Assembly: GCF_005280735.1 (NCBI RefSeq) | Contig: NZ_CP040078.1 | Coordinates: forward strand, 2,666,001 to 2,730,000 | Direction: 5' to 3' | Source of the DNA: Trinickia violacea | GTDB taxonomy: Bacteria; Pseudomonadota; Gammaproteobacteria; Burkholderiales; Burkholderiaceae | Length of the DNA stretch: 64,000 bases | Part shown: positions 1 to 10,264 of the stretch, in pieces | Layout: each line of letters begins with the position of its first letter | Position numbering within the stretch: position 1 is the first letter of the stretch | Position numbers and translations under genes: made by a program | The notes under the pieces: model-generated | What the model was told of the DNA's origin: nothing | What the model saw: the letters and a program-made list of their open reading frames with translations, nothing else | The model's database searches: none

Positions 1-986
1 CGCCAGAGCGCTGCGATCGGCGGGTATTTGGCGCCCCACGGGCCGGCGTCGAACGCGTCCAGGGCCGCGGCAGCCGCCTCGGCCGTTGGCGCCCGGTAGA
101 CCTCCTTGAGCGCTGCCGCAGCCGCTTTGCGATCCTTCCAACTCACGAAGTCCAGCGAGTTGCGAATCAGATGGACGATACAGGTCTGGACCGTCGTTTC
201 CGGAAACACCGTGTTGATCGCTTCCGGAAAGCCCTTCAGGCCATCGACCACGGCAATCAGAATGTCCTGCACACCGCGCAGTTTCAGGTCGTTGACCACT
301 CGTAGCCAGAACTTGGCGCCCTCGGTCTGCTCGATCCATAGGCCCAGCACGTCGCGTGTGCCGTCGCGGCGCACGCCCAGCGCCAGATAGATCGCCTTGT
401 TGCGTACCACGCCTTCGTCACGGATCTTCACGCGCAGGGCATCGAAGAACACCACCGGATACATGGCCTCCAGCGGCCGCTGCTGCCAGTCGCGCACTTC
501 GTTGAGCACCGCGTCGGTCACCGTGCTGATAAAGTCCGGCGACACCTCGATGCCGTACATCTCCAACAGGAAACCCTGAATCTCTCGCACGCTCATGCCG
601 CGTGCGTACATCGCGATGATCTTGTCGTCGAAACCGGTGAAGCGCCGCTCGCCCTTGGCGATCAGCACCGGGTCGAACGTGCCTTCGCGATCGCGCGGAA
701 TCTCGACGTCGAACGTGTCGTCGTCGGTCGTGATGCGCTTGCGGCTGGTGCCGTTGCGGTGGTTCGTGCCGCCTTCCGGCTTGGCTTGGCCCTTCTCGTA
801 GCCTAGGTGGTGCGTCAGCTCACCGCCTAGCGCGCGTTCGAAGATCGCCTTCTTGAGCGCAGCCAGTTGCTCGTTAATGGTCGCCCGGTCCAGTGTCCCG
901 GGCACCAGTTGTTTGATCAGCTCCGGGTCCAGGTTCAACCCCTTGCCCGGTTCCACCGTCGTTTCTTCTTTTCGTTTGCGTGGCAT
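1..986 (-). CDS. IS256-family transposase, 3' end outside window
   Basis: DDE transposase of the IS256 (mutator-like) family, which cuts and rejoins insertion-sequence ends. The frame is open for 328 codons from the ATG at 986 to the window edge, so the C-terminal part is missing. An N-terminal charged segment is followed by the typical stretch with motifs FDDKIIAMYARGMS, then VVFFDALRVKI (probable first catalytic Asp) and ILIAVVDGLKGFPEAI (second Asp). The HLIRNSL segment typical of the family follows. The third acidic residue would lie outside the window. AGGAG lies upstream of the start at a suitable distance. No frameshift or stop is visible in the part seen, so the element could be active. 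The family call is secure; which named IS it is cannot be told. Confidence 0.93.
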   Translation of the reverse strand, partial: MPRKRKEETTVEPGKGLNLDPELIKQLVPGTLDRATINEQLAALKKAIFERALGGELTHHLGYEKGQAKPEGGTNHRNGTSRKRITTDDDTFDVEIPRDREGTFDPVLIAKGERRFTGFDDKIIAMYARGMSVREIQGFLLEMYGIEVSPDFISTVTDAVLNEVRDWQQRPLEAMYPVVFFDALRVKIRDEGVVRNKAIYLALGVRRDGTRDVLGLWIEQTEGAKFWLRVVNDLKLRGVQDILIAVVDGLKGFPEAINTVFPETTVQTCIVHLIRNSLDFVSWKDRKAAAAALKEVYRAPTAEAAAAALDAFDAGPWGAKYPPIAALW

Positions 987-1011
987 AAAGCGGCTCCTTT
1001 GCCGTCAGTTT

Positions 1012-1036
1012 ATGCCTCACACACAGGAAATCGGAT
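1012..1036. repeat. probable terminal repeat region of the IS256-type element
   Basis: Just upstream of the transposase start, the minus strand reads GAGCCTATCCGATTTCC and then a TGTGTGTGAGG stretch. This position and composition fit the outer inverted repeat of an IS256-family element. The other end is outside the window, so neither the repeat nor a target duplication can be confirmed. The exact boundary is a guess. Confidence 0.4.
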
Positions 1037-1162
1037 AGGCTCGTCAGCATGGGCGTTTCCTTTTCTTATTGGCGACAGGTTGACGGGCACTCTCATGCCC
1101 GCTCATGCAAAAACAATCCGTTGATGGCCTACGCCTTGATTACCTCTTGAGGCACAAGGGTG

Positions 1163-1594
1163 TCATTCAAGCTTCCGGGCACTGCATTCTAGCCGCTGGT
1201 CCTGCTGCTCCGGCCCATCCTCTTTCCTTTGCTCGAAAGCCTTCTTGCTCGCATATCCGACCAGTTGCCAATAGTCGGGATACGCCGGATCAAACTTCAC
1301 GGAAATATAAGGGAATCTGCATGCGGAATTCCGCTGCTTGAGTCGATAGGAAGCAATGGGTGCCTTGGATTTCAGGTCTTGCTCCACGACGTCGTAAGCC
1401 GTCGCCTTGCAGGCGCTATATGGCGTCGTCCATTCGATCGTCTTGCTTGTCAGCCTGAGCCGACCCCAGCAAGGGCGGCCCTGGCCGGAAAAGATTCCAG
1501 TCAGCGTCGTGGCTTCCGCATGGCCAACTGCAATGACACAGAGCAGGCTAACGGCACGAACATATCGGTTCAAGTTCGGCAAGACAAATCTCAA
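1163..1594 (-). CDS. small exported protein of unknown function
   Basis: A 143-residue protein with a clear Sec-type signal peptide. It has a basic N-terminus, then the hydrophobic stretch VSLLCVIAVGHAEA, with likely cleavage after AEA. The mature part is soluble and contains four cysteines that could form disulfides, so a periplasmic location is likely. The first codon is TTG (1592-1594). It is preferred because GAGGGG sits five bases upstream and no ATG fits. It begins 19 bases after the mscS-type stop, so the two are probably cotranscribed. I do not recognise a family. Confidence 0.6.
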   Translation of the reverse strand: MRFVLPNLNRYVRAVSLLCVIAVGHAEATTLTGIFSGQGRPCWGRLRLTSKTIEWTTPYSACKATAYDVVEQDLKSKAPIASYRLKQRNSACRFPYISVKFDPAYPDYWQLVGYASKKAFEQRKEDGPEQQDQRLECSARKLE

Positions 1595-1613
1595 ATTAAC
1601 CCCTCAAAACGAA

Positions 1614-4121
1614 CTACGCATTGCGCACGCGTCCCTGCGTTTGCGTGCTCGAAGCCGACTGTTCACCTCGCGCCTTAGCTGCTTGCGGATCAACTGCCTC
1701 CGGTCTCTCAATCACCCCTTCCCCCACGAGCACATTCCGCTGCGGATTCGCGATCTCAATCCCCTTCTCCTTAAACCGCTGCGCAATCTGCAAATTGAAT
1801 TCGCGCTGCACCGCCCAGCGCTTCGTATCGCGGCATTGCACCTGGCCGCTCATCGTCACCAACGCGCCATCGACCTTATCGACGCCCCAATACGCGAAGT
1901 CGGACAAGATGCCGTCCTTGAAGCGCTCGTCTTCACGCAGGGCGTCGCCGATCTCCTTGAGCGTCGCGACAGCGAGATCGATGTCCTGGCCGTAGACGAT
2001 GCTCACCGAAACCGCCGCATTGCCGATGCCGCGATTCGTGTTGTTGACAGTCGACACCGAGCTGAACGGAACGGTATAGAGCGAGCCGTCGCTGCCGCGC
2101 AGGCGCACGGTGCGGATCGACAAGTACTCGACCGTGCCCGAGACGCCCGCGAGCGTCACCCAGTCGCCCACCTGCAACGCGTTCTCCATCAGCAGGAAGA
2201 TCCCCGTGATGAAGTCCTGCACGAGCTTTTGCGAACCGAAGCCGAGCGCGACGCCGAAAATGCTTGCGCCCGCAAGCAACGGCGCCGTGTTCACGCCGAG
2301 CTCGCTCAAGCCCGTCAGCACCACCACCAGCGCGATCACGATGAAGACGACCGCGCGCAGCATCGGCACCAGCGTGCGCAGCCGTGCCGCGCGCACGATA
2401 TCGCCATCGGCGGTCCAGACGTCGAGCCGGCGTTCGAGCGCGATGTTGATCGACTCCCACACGACGAGCGCGATGATCGCCGCGACCGCGATCGTCGTGA
2501 ACGCCGACGCGAGCCGCGAGCCGATGCTGCCGCTCGCCAGCGTATGCCACACGTGGATGCCCCACGCGGAAAGCAGGAGGTTGGCCATTATGAGCAAGAT
2601 GATCGCCGACGCGATACGGCGCAGCAGCGGGTAGTAGCGATATGCGTGCTGAAACGCGATCGAACCCGTCTCTCCCTCTTTGAGCTTGAAAATGCGGCCG
2701 AGCACGCCGAACGTCACCATCGCGACCAGGCGCGCGCCGATCAGCACGAGCACCGACAGCCCGCCGCGATGCAACAGCACGCGATAGCCGTTGTGCACGT
2801 CGAGCGCCCAGACGAACCACAGCGCCATCACGAAGAACACCGCGAGGCCTGCCCATACGTCGGCGAGCCAATTGCCGACGATGAGAAGCGAGTGATCCTT
2901 GTTCATGGATTTGCGAATCCAGCGCGCAACCGGACGGCGGCATTGCAGGATCAGGATCGAGATCATCACGTGGCCGATCAGCGTGACGACCTTCACGATC
3001 GCCAAGTGCGCCTCGGGTGCGAGACCAAGCGGCAGCGGCACCGCGGCGATGCCCGCGCCCACGCCGAGCACAGCGACGAGCCGGATGACCCAGCGCTGCG
3101 CGAATTGCGCCCACGTGTCCGATAGCCTCAATAGACGCAGCCTCGGTGTTTGCGGCGCGAAGAAGAACTCGCCCGCAAGCGCGATCGCGCGGCAAATCGC
3201 GAAGATCTGGATCAGCGAGTCGAGCACGCGCTCGCCGGGACTGCCTTCGTCGGTGAGCGCGGACATCAGCGCAATCGCGGCGACGATGAACACCAAGAGC
3301 GGCACGGCCTTGAGCACGATGCGCAAGAGCGCGATCGGCAAGCGTTGCAGCACGGTCCAATGGTGCCCCGCCTTCTCCGCATTACGTGCGATGCGTGCCG
3401 CGGCGGTGTCCGTTGCACGCGCTGCGGCAGCGGATGCCGCAACGTCCGCTGCGGACGCAGGCGGTTTGGCTTCCGCTTCAGTTGCAGCCGCATGCCGCCG
3501 CGCCGCACGCATCGCCTCTTCCTCGATTTCGATCTTGCGCCCCACCAGCGCCCGCACACGCTTCTTGAACACATAGTGCGTCAGCGCCGCAAGCAAGCCC
3601 GCCGGGATCAGCGTGCCGAGCACGACCCACGCGAGATGCCACAGCAACGCAACGCCCTGCGGACTCGCCATTTCATCGCGCCACCACGCGCGCACCGATT
3701 GCGTATCGAGCAAGGCGGCGGTCGAGCGCCCGAGCGCGCCGCTGACAACGTGCAGCCCGCCCGCCACCTGACGCGATAGCTGCGATGCGAGCCCATTCGC
3801 CTTGAACGCGGACGTCAAGGTGCCCGACGCGGCGCTCGCGGCACTCGGCGCCGAGGCCGCCGCCGATGCGGGAACCGCCGCCGAGGCCGGCGGTGCGCTG
3901 AGCGCGCCCGCCGCGGCGATCGCGCGCAGCGTGTCCTCGATCTGCACGCGGCGCGCGGGGTCGTTGAGCACTTCGAGCGCGCGGCGCGCCTCATCGGGCG
4001 TCAGCGCGACGGGGGAGGGATTCGAGGCGGGAGCGGCCGCGGGCGTCGCGGCACCGGATGGAGAAGCGACACCCAACGTCGCTATCGACAAGAATAGAAA
4101 AACGAGAAGTGTTTTGCGCAT
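1614..4121 (-). CDS. MscS-family mechanosensitive channel, large YbiO-like form
   Basis: An inner-membrane channel that opens under hypo-osmotic membrane tension. The protein is about 835 residues, much longer than minimal MscS (about 290). It starts with a signal peptide (MRKTLLVFLFLSIATLGVA) and has an Ala/Pro-rich periplasmic segment and many membrane helices. The C-terminal MscS core has the Gly/Ala-rich pore helix (LLAGASIFGVALGFGSQKLV), then FITGIFLLMENALQVGDWV and the beta domain with SSVSTVNNTNRGIG. This architecture matches the larger YbiO-type members. The ATG at 4121 was chosen over an in-frame ATG 55 codons upstream because it puts the signal peptide at the N-terminus. A strong Shine-Dalgarno is not obvious. 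Confidence 0.88.
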   Translation of the reverse strand: MRKTLLVFLFLSIATLGVASPSGAATPAAAPASNPSPVALTPDEARRALEVLNDPARRVQIEDTLRAIAAAGALSAPPASAAVPASAAASAPSAASAASGTLTSAFKANGLASQLSRQVAGGLHVVSGALGRSTAALLDTQSVRAWWRDEMASPQGVALLWHLAWVVLGTLIPAGLLAALTHYVFKKRVRALVGRKIEIEEEAMRAARRHAAATEAEAKPPASAADVAASAAAARATDTAAARIARNAEKAGHHWTVLQRLPIALLRIVLKAVPLLVFIVAAIALMSALTDEGSPGERVLDSLIQIFAICRAIALAGEFFFAPQTPRLRLLRLSDTWAQFAQRWVIRLVAVLGVGAGIAAVPLPLGLAPEAHLAIVKVVTLIGHVMISILILQCRRPVARWIRKSMNKDHSLLIVGNWLADVWAGLAVFFVMALWFVWALDVHNGYRVLLHRGGLSVLVLIGARLVAMVTFGVLGRIFKLKEGETGSIAFQHAYRYYPLLRRIASAIILLIMANLLLSAWGIHVWHTLASGSIGSRLASAFTTIAVAAIIALVVWESINIALERRLDVWTADGDIVRAARLRTLVPMLRAVVFIVIALVVVLTGLSELGVNTAPLLAGASIFGVALGFGSQKLVQDFITGIFLLMENALQVGDWVTLAGVSGTVEYLSIRTVRLRGSDGSLYTVPFSSVSTVNNTNRGIGNAAVSVSIVYGQDIDLAVATLKEIGDALREDERFKDGILSDFAYWGVDKVDGALVTMSGQVQCRDTKRWAVQREFNLQIAQRFKEKGIEIANPQRNVLVGEGVIERPEAVDPQAAKARGEQSASSTQTQGRVRNA

Positions 4122-4361
4122 AGAACGGAAAGAGAAGCACGCAACGGATTCACTGAGATGCGGCGGAGGCTGCGGCCCGCATGCTCCTGCGCTGAGCAAT
4201 GCGCGTGCCACGGTTCGAAACGTGTCGCGGCGGTGCGAGACCTCGACCGCCGGCGGCGTCATGCGCGCCCGGGCCACGCCGGGCACGCCAGTCCCCCAAA
4301 GAGCGGTTCTGCGAGAGCCGCTATTATCGGCAATTCGCCGGAATCGTGTCGAGAACCGCCC

Positions 4362-7300
4362 TCAAGCCCGTTCCAGCACGGCCATTTCCCGCACGAGCAC
4401 GAGCAGCATCGACAGGCTCGCGCCGCCCGTGGCCCGCTGCTCCGCAATCAAGCGCGCGTGGCGTTCGAGGGCCGCCGTCCGCTTGTCGCGCCACGCGTTC
4501 GCGATCGCTTCTGCGGTGTTCAGCTCGCGCGCCTCGCCGAGCGCGCTGATCGCCACGACGCGCCTCAAGCGAGCGAACTCCGCCAGCGCAGCCGCACGCG
4601 CGAGCAGGTCCCAATGCGTGTGCGTGGGCAGCGCGCTCGCCCGCTCGGAAATGAACCCGTAGTTGAGCTGCGTCGCGAGCGAAAAATACACGCCTGCGAC
4701 GAGTTCGAGCGGTCGCCCGCTCGCCGCCGCGACATCGGCGATATCGAGCACCGCAGCCGAAATCTCGCGGCTCACCACGCGCATCGCGAGCTCGCCATCG
4801 ACGCCCGCCTCCACGAGCGCGCGCTGCCGTTCCTGCAAGGCTTCGAGGTCCTCCGGGGGCAACAGCTCCGGCAATTGCGGCGCGAGCCGTTGCGCCGCAT
4901 CGCGGCAGCGCGCGATGAGCGCGGCGACGCCGTCGCTGTCGGTACGCTCGACGCTCGTCTGCAAGTGCCGCAGGAACCACAGCGCCGCACGCTCGACGAG
5001 CCGCGCCACTTCGACGAACATGCGCGCCTGCACGTCGTCGGCGACGCGGTTATCGAGCGCATCGATGCGGCGCCAGACGTCGTCGAGATCGAACACGTCG
5101 CGCGCGACGATGCACGCCCGCACGATATCGCCGGGCGTTGCGTCCGTCTCCTCCTGCAAGCGATGAATGAACTCGCAGCCCACGCGATTCACGAGCGCGT
5201 TGGTCAAATGCGTCGCGAGGATTTCACGCTTGAGCGGATGCCGCTGCATCGGTTCGGCAAAACGCGTTTGCAGCGGGGTCGGGAAATAGTCGACCAGCAT
5301 GCCGGCGACAAGCGGGTCTTCCGGCACGTCGGATTCGAGCAATTCGTCGTAGAGCCACATCTTGCTGTAGGCGAGCAGCACGGCGCGCTCGGGCGACGTG
5401 AGCCCCTGTTTCGCGGCGATCCGCTCGGTGACCTCATCGTCGGTCGGCAGGAATTCGATCACGCGATTCAGCCGCCCCAGGCGTTCGAGGTAGCGCATCA
5501 GCCGCGCCTCGGGCTCGAGCAACTCGGCGACGTAGCGCCCCGCGATCGACAGCGCCTGCGTTTGATAGTAGTTGTCGCGCAGCACGAGCAGGCCCACTTC
5601 GTCGGTCATGTCGGCGAGCTGCTTGTTGCGCTGCTTCTCGGTCATCTCGCCGTCGGCCATCACGAGGCCGAGCAGAATCTTGATGTTGACCTCGTGATCC
5701 GAGCAATCGACGCCCGCGGAATTGTCGATCGCATCGGTATTGATGCGGCCGCCCTTCTGTGCGAACTCGATGCGCCCGAGCTGCGTGAGCCCGAGATTGC
5801 CGCCCTCGGCGACCACCTTCACGCGCAGCTCCGCACCGTTCACGCGCACCGCGTCGTTCGCGCGGTCGCCCACTTGCAGATGCGTCTCGCGGCTCGATTT
5901 CACGTAGGTGCCGATGCCGCCGTTGTAGAGCAGATCGACCGGCGCGAGCAGAATCGCGCGAATCAGGTCGACAGGCGCAAGTGTTGCGGCATGGATGCCG
6001 AGCACCGCCTGCATCGCGGGCGACACGGGAATGGTCTTCGCCGTGCGCGGATACACGCCGCCGCCCGCCGAGATCGTCGACGTATCGTAATCGGCCCAGC
6101 TCGATCGTTCGAGCGCGAAGAGGCGCTGACGCTCTTTCAAGCTCACCGCCGGGTCCGGATTCGGATCGAGGAACACATGCCGGTGGTCGAACGCCGCCAC
6201 GAGCCGGATATGCGGCGACAGCAGCATGCCGTTGCCGAACACGTCGCCCGACATGTCGCCGACACCGACCACCGTGAAATCGGTCGCCTGCGTATCGACG
6301 CCCATTTCGCGGAAATGGCGCTTCACCGATTCCCACGCGCCGCGCGCGGTGATCGCCATCTTCTTGTGGTCGTAGCCGACCGAGCCGCCCGACGCGAACG
6401 CATCGTCGAGCCAGAAGCCGTATTCGTGCGAGATCGCGTTCGCGTAGTCGGAGAACGTGGCCGTGCCCTTGTCGGCGGCGACGACGAGATAGGGGTCGTC
6501 GGAATCGGCGCGAACGACGTTCGGCGGCGGCACGATCGCGCCGGCGACGCGATTGTCCGTGACGTCGAGCAGGCCGCACAGGAAGGTCTGGTAGCAACTG
6601 ACGCCTTCGCGCATGAACGCTTCGCGATCGCCGGCCGGCGGCGGGTTCTTCACGACGAAGCCGCCCTTCGATCCGACCGGCACGATCACGGTGTTCTTCA
6701 CCATTTGCGCCTTCATCAGCCCAAGCACTTCGGTGCGGAAGTCCTCGCGGCGATCCGACCAGCGCAGGCCGCCGCGCGCGACACGTCCGCCGCGCAAGTG
6801 CACGCCTTCGACACGCGGCGAGTACACCCAGATCTCGAACATCGGCTTCGGCTCGGGCAGCCCCGGCACCTTCGCCGGATTGAGCTTGAACGACAGATAC
6901 GGCAGCGGCTTGCCGTCGACCGCGCGGCGGAAGTAGTTGGTGCGGACCGTCGCGTTGATCACGCCGAGGAACTGCCGCAGGATGCGGTCCTCATCGAGAT
7001 TCGGCACTTGGTCCAGCGCGGCCTCGAGATTCTTCGTCAGCTGCTCGGTGTAAGCGCCGCGCGTGTCGCCGAGCGCCGGGTCGAAGCGTGCGATGAACAA
7101 TTCGACGAGCTGGCGCGCGAGCGCCGGGTTGCCGGTCACCGCGCGTTCGATATAAGCATCGCTGAACGTGGAGCCCACTTGGCGCAAATACTTCGCGTAG
7201 GCGCGCAATATCGTCACTTCGCGCGAGCCGAGCTGGGCGCGCAGCACGAGGCGGTTGAAATCGTCGCTTTCGATCTCACCGGACCAGACACGCTCGAACG

Positions 7301-9218
7301 CATCCTCGAACAGCGTCTTCACGCGTTCGATATCGAACTCGACGTCGTCGGCCAGCTCCAGGCCGAAATCGTGCACCCAGGCCGGCTTCGAGCCTTCCGG
7401 CTCGATCAGGTACGGCCGTTCTTCATCGACGCGCACGCCGAGATGCTCGAGCATCGGCAGACTGCGCGACAACGCGATCGCCTGTTCGGTGCGGAAGACC
7501 TTGAAGCGAAACGCGCGCGGCGCCGCCTCGATCGGCCGATACAGATTCATCGCGAGCGGCTTGCCGTTCTGCACCTGTTCGATCAGCTCGATATCGCGCA
7601 CCGCCGTGCGCGCCGCGTAGTCCTCGCGATAGCCGGCCGGGAACGAATCGCCGTAGTGTTGCAGCAGGCGGTTGCCCTCCTCTTCGCCGAAGCTGTCGAG
7701 CAGCGCGTCGGCGAGGTCGTCCTGCCAGCGGCGCGTCGCTTGCACGAGGCGCGCTTCGAGTTCGCGCGTATCGACTTCGGGCAGCGCGCCGGGCTGCGTG
7801 CGCACGACGATATGGATGCGCGCAAGCGGCGACTCCGACAGCAAAGGCGTGAATTCGACGGCCGTGCCGTTGAAAGCGCCCGTCAGCAGCTTCGCGATGC
7901 GGCGGCGCAAATCGGTGTTGTACTTTTCGCGCGGCACGAAGACGAGGCACGACACGAAGCGGTCGAAGCGGTCGCGCCGCACGAAGAGCCGCGTGCGCTG
8001 ATGCTCTTGCAGGCGCAGCACGCCGAGCGCGATGTCGTGGAGTTCGTCTTCGCTCGTCTGGAACATCTCGTCGCGCGGATACTGCTCGAGCACCGTCACG
8101 AGCGACTTGTACAAGTGCCCCTTCGCGAGAAACCCGGCGCGCCTCACGATGTTCGCGCATTTGCGGCGCACGATCGGAATCTCGTAAGCGGAACCGGTAT
8201 ACGCGGTCGACGTATAGAGGCCGATGAAGCGCCGCTCGCGCAGCTTGCCGTCTTCGCCGACGAACTTCACACCCGCATAGTCGAGATATCCCGGCCTGTG
8301 CACGGTGGCGCGCGAGTTGGCTTTCGTCAGGAAAATCGGCGTCGGCCCGCTGATGATGTCGGCTGCCGCCGCCGGCAGCGGCGTGAGATCGGGCGTGTCC
8401 GCGGTGCGCAATGCCTCACGCAGAATGCCGGATCCGGTACCGGGTATACCACGCAGCGCGAAGCCGCCGTCGTGGGTGACGAGTTCGTAATCGCGCTGGC
8501 CTAGAAAAGTGAAATGGTCGGCGACCATCCATTCGAGGAAGGCGCGCGCCTCGACGCCTTCGGCGGACGTCTCGCGCGCGAGCATGTCCTTGATCGTGCT
8601 CTTCGCGACCTCGGTGATCTTCGGCCAATCCTCGACCGCGGCGCGCACGTCGCCCAGGATGCGCGCGAGATTCGCGCGAAGCTCCGCGAGTTTCGCTGCG
8701 TCACCGCAGCGGTCGATCTCGAAGTGGATGAACGATTCGAGCCGGGAAGGCGCCGCATCGGCGGCACCCGCCGCCGCTGCGCCGCCGAGCGCGACGCGTT
8801 CGATGGCGCCGTTCGCGCCGCGCCAGACCCGGAACACCGGGTGCAACCCGGAATGCAGCGCGAGCCCGCAGCGGTTCACCTCCATCGTCACCGAGTCGAC
8901 GAGGAACGGCATGTCGTCGTTGACGATTTCAATGACCGTGTGGTCGGAATACCAGCCGTGCTGATCGAGCACCGGGTTGTAGACGCGCAGTTGCTCGCTG
9001 CCCGAGACGAACTTCTGCGCCGTCTGCCAGTGCGCCATCGCGGCGCCATAGAGGTCGGCGATGCTGCGGCTCTGCACGTCGTCCGCATCGGCCTGTTCGT
9101 AGTAATGCAGCAGGAAGGGTTCTACCGCGGTGAAGACGGGTTCCGGCAATCGTCCCCGCGCGTAATCCACGACATCGTTGATCAGGTGCGCGACAGCATC
9201 TTCGTTCTTCGCTTCCAT
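4362..9218 (-). CDS. gdhB: NAD-specific glutamate dehydrogenase, 180-kDa class
   Basis: Oxidatively deaminates L-glutamate to 2-oxoglutarate using NAD+, mainly a catabolic role in the cytoplasm. At 1618 residues it matches the large bacterial class, with long regulatory N- and C-terminal extensions around a central dehydrogenase. The catalytic core begins near residue 810 (GGLRWSDRREDFRTE), followed by GSKGGFVVKNPP. The NAD-binding region is near residue 980 (VVGVGDMSGDVFGNGML). GGAGGACGTC directly precedes the ATG. It stands alone between the channel gene (240 bases downstream) and a DUF3455 gene, and looks intact. The long open frame antisense to it is a GC-rich shadow. Confidence 0.95.
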   Translation of the reverse strand: MEAKNEDAVAHLINDVVDYARGRLPEPVFTAVEPFLLHYYEQADADDVQSRSIADLYGAAMAHWQTAQKFVSGSEQLRVYNPVLDQHGWYSDHTVIEIVNDDMPFLVDSVTMEVNRCGLALHSGLHPVFRVWRGANGAIERVALGGAAAAGAADAAPSRLESFIHFEIDRCGDAAKLAELRANLARILGDVRAAVEDWPKITEVAKSTIKDMLARETSAEGVEARAFLEWMVADHFTFLGQRDYELVTHDGGFALRGIPGTGSGILREALRTADTPDLTPLPAAAADIISGPTPIFLTKANSRATVHRPGYLDYAGVKFVGEDGKLRERRFIGLYTSTAYTGSAYEIPIVRRKCANIVRRAGFLAKGHLYKSLVTVLEQYPRDEMFQTSEDELHDIALGVLRLQEHQRTRLFVRRDRFDRFVSCLVFVPREKYNTDLRRRIAKLLTGAFNGTAVEFTPLLSESPLARIHIVVRTQPGALPEVDTRELEARLVQATRRWQDDLADALLDSFGEEEGNRLLQHYGDSFPAGYREDYAARTAVRDIELIEQVQNGKPLAMNLYRPIEAAPRAFRFKVFRTEQAIALSRSLPMLEHLGVRVDEERPYLIEPEGSKPAWVHDFGLELADDVEFDIERVKTLFEDAFERVWSGEIESDDFNRLVLRAQLGSREVTILRAYAKYLRQVGSTFSDAYIERAVTGNPALARQLVELFIARFDPALGDTRGAYTEQLTKNLEAALDQVPNLDEDRILRQFLGVINATVRTNYFRRAVDGKPLPYLSFKLNPAKVPGLPEPKPMFEIWVYSPRVEGVHLRGGRVARGGLRWSDRREDFRTEVLGLMKAQMVKNTVIVPVGSKGGFVVKNPPPAGDREAFMREGVSCYQTFLCGLLDVTDNRVAGAIVPPPNVVRADSDDPYLVVAADKGTATFSDYANAISHEYGFWLDDAFASGGSVGYDHKKMAITARGAWESVKRHFREMGVDTQATDFTVVGVGDMSGDVFGNGMLLSPHIRLVAAFDHRHVFLDPNPDPAVSLKERQRLFALERSSWADYDTSTISAGGGVYPRTAKTIPVSPAMQAVLGIHAATLAPVDLIRAILLAPVDLLYNGGIGTYVKSSRETHLQVGDRANDAVRVNGAELRVKVVAEGGNLGLTQLGRIEFAQKGGRINTDAIDNSAGVDCSDHEVNIKILLGLVMADGEMTEKQRNKQLADMTDEVGLLVLRDNYYQTQALSIAGRYVAELLEPEARLMRYLERLGRLNRVIEFLPTDDEVTERIAAKQGLTSPERAVLLAYSKMWLYDELLESDVPEDPLVAGMLVDYFPTPLQTRFAEPMQRHPLKREILATHLTNALVNRVGCEFIHRLQEETDATPGDIVRACIVARDVFDLDDVWRRIDALDNRVADDVQARMFVEVARLVERAALWFLRHLQTSVERTDSDGVAALIARCRDAAQRLAPQLPELLPPEDLEALQERQRALVEAGVDGELAMRVVSREISAAVLDIADVAAASGRPLELVAGVYFSLATQLNYGFISERASALPTHTHWDLLARAAALAEFARLRRVVAISALGEARELNTAEAIANAWRDKRTAALERHARLIAEQRATGGASLSMLLVLVREMAVLERA

Positions 9219-9359
9219 GACGTCCTCCGCCTAGCGTTTACGGTGACTATCTGGCCTGCTCTTCGAACGGCATTATGCGCCTGTCGCGAGGCACTTTGAT
9301 GAGGCAGATCGATGTGCGGACGCACAAAGATCGTGCGTCCGCCAATGTGGCTGGATTCG

Positions 9360-9896
9360 TTACTGAAGGAACACGTACTGAGCGGTGTAAGGGCTGCGCC
9401 CTTCCTGCCCCTCTTGCGTGCAAGATGCGGCGGGCGCCGCGCCGCCGTGCGTGGCCAAGCGCTGCACGTAGCGCACCGTGCTCAGCAGCCCGGGGCCGCC
9501 CGCGTCGGTCGCCTGCAGGAGCAGCATCGGAATCGCGCCGGCATCGTCGGGATTGGCGGCGTGCTGCAGCACCTTGCCGGTGATCTTGCTGCCGTCCGCC
9601 GACTCCCACGAGGGGCCCGCCCCGTGCTTGACCGTAAGCTTGCCGGAAGCATCGTACAGATCGGCCTGCGGCGCCTTGAAGACCCACGCGAGCTGGTTGG
9701 CGGCGTCGCGCTTGCATACATAGATCTGTACACCGGATGCCGCCAGCGACGCCACCACGGTCGCGCCCTCGGGCTGGAGGGCCGGCGGCACGGCCGTTTG
9801 AGCGCCGGCGGTGAAAGATGCCGACATCGCGATCCAACTCGCGCCGGCGGCTAAAAGGCGAACGGCGCGGCCGTTCGAGCGGACAGGTTTATTCAT
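9360..9896 (-). CDS. DUF3455 exported protein
   Basis: A 178-residue protein with an N-terminal signal peptide (hydrophobic stretch to about residue 33, ending FTAGAQ). The body fits the DUF3455 family: a PPAL..PEG start, the VQIYVCK motif, WVFKAPQADLYD, HGAGPSWE and a final YTAQYVFLQ. The molecular function of this family is not established. GGGAG lies upstream of the ATG. It is a monocistronic gene followed, on the same strand, by the glutamate dehydrogenase, with about 140 bases between them. Confidence 0.85.
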   Translation of the reverse strand: MNKPVRSNGRAVRLLAAGASWIAMSASFTAGAQTAVPPALQPEGATVVASLAASGVQIYVCKRDAANQLAWVFKAPQADLYDASGKLTVKHGAGPSWESADGSKITGKVLQHAANPDDAGAIPMLLLQATDAGGPGLLSTVRYVQRLATHGGAAPAASCTQEGQEGRSPYTAQYVFLQ

Positions 9897-10264
9897 GCTC
9901 GTTCTCCCCGTTGACTGAGCGTATCCAACATATCGAAAACGCTCATCATGCGAGGAATATTCGGGTGTCTGTCACGATTTTTTTGCGCTTCCGGCATCGT
10001 CGGTGCGGCGAGGCGCGCGAAAGTCTTCCTAAAGCTCGAAAATGGCGGCGGCAATCGCTAGGCAAGCCTTTGCTGGCGCCGCTGATTGAGCGCAATATCG
10101 GATCTGCCGACTCCGACTGAATCACGCAACCAGCCGTTGCGTTCGCTTGAGTCAGGCTGGTCACAGGTATGAAGATTGCTATTTTGCCGGGCGCAAAAGG
10201 GGTCCTGCGCCGGGCGCCGGGGCTGCGGCGAACCCGTGTCTGTGCCGAAGAGGGAGGAACGAAT
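9897..10264. other. intergenic region upstream of pqqA
   Basis: This 368-base gap separates the divergent DUF3455 gene and pqqA and should hold both promoters. I see no complete gene in it. An ATG at 10169 is in frame with pqqA and would add 32 residues, but the strong GGGAGGAAC site sits just before the ATG at 10265, so the short pqqA is preferred. Confidence 0.5.

Noticed and set aside
1407..3125. A 572-codon plus-strand frame
   Set aside because: Antisense to the MscS-type channel, with Arg/His/Asp-rich low-complexity composition; shadow.
4158..8504. A 1448-codon open frame on the plus strand
   Set aside because: It lies fully antisense to the NAD-glutamate dehydrogenase, is rich in His, Arg, Asp and Ala as expected of a GC-rich shadow frame, and has no family motifs.
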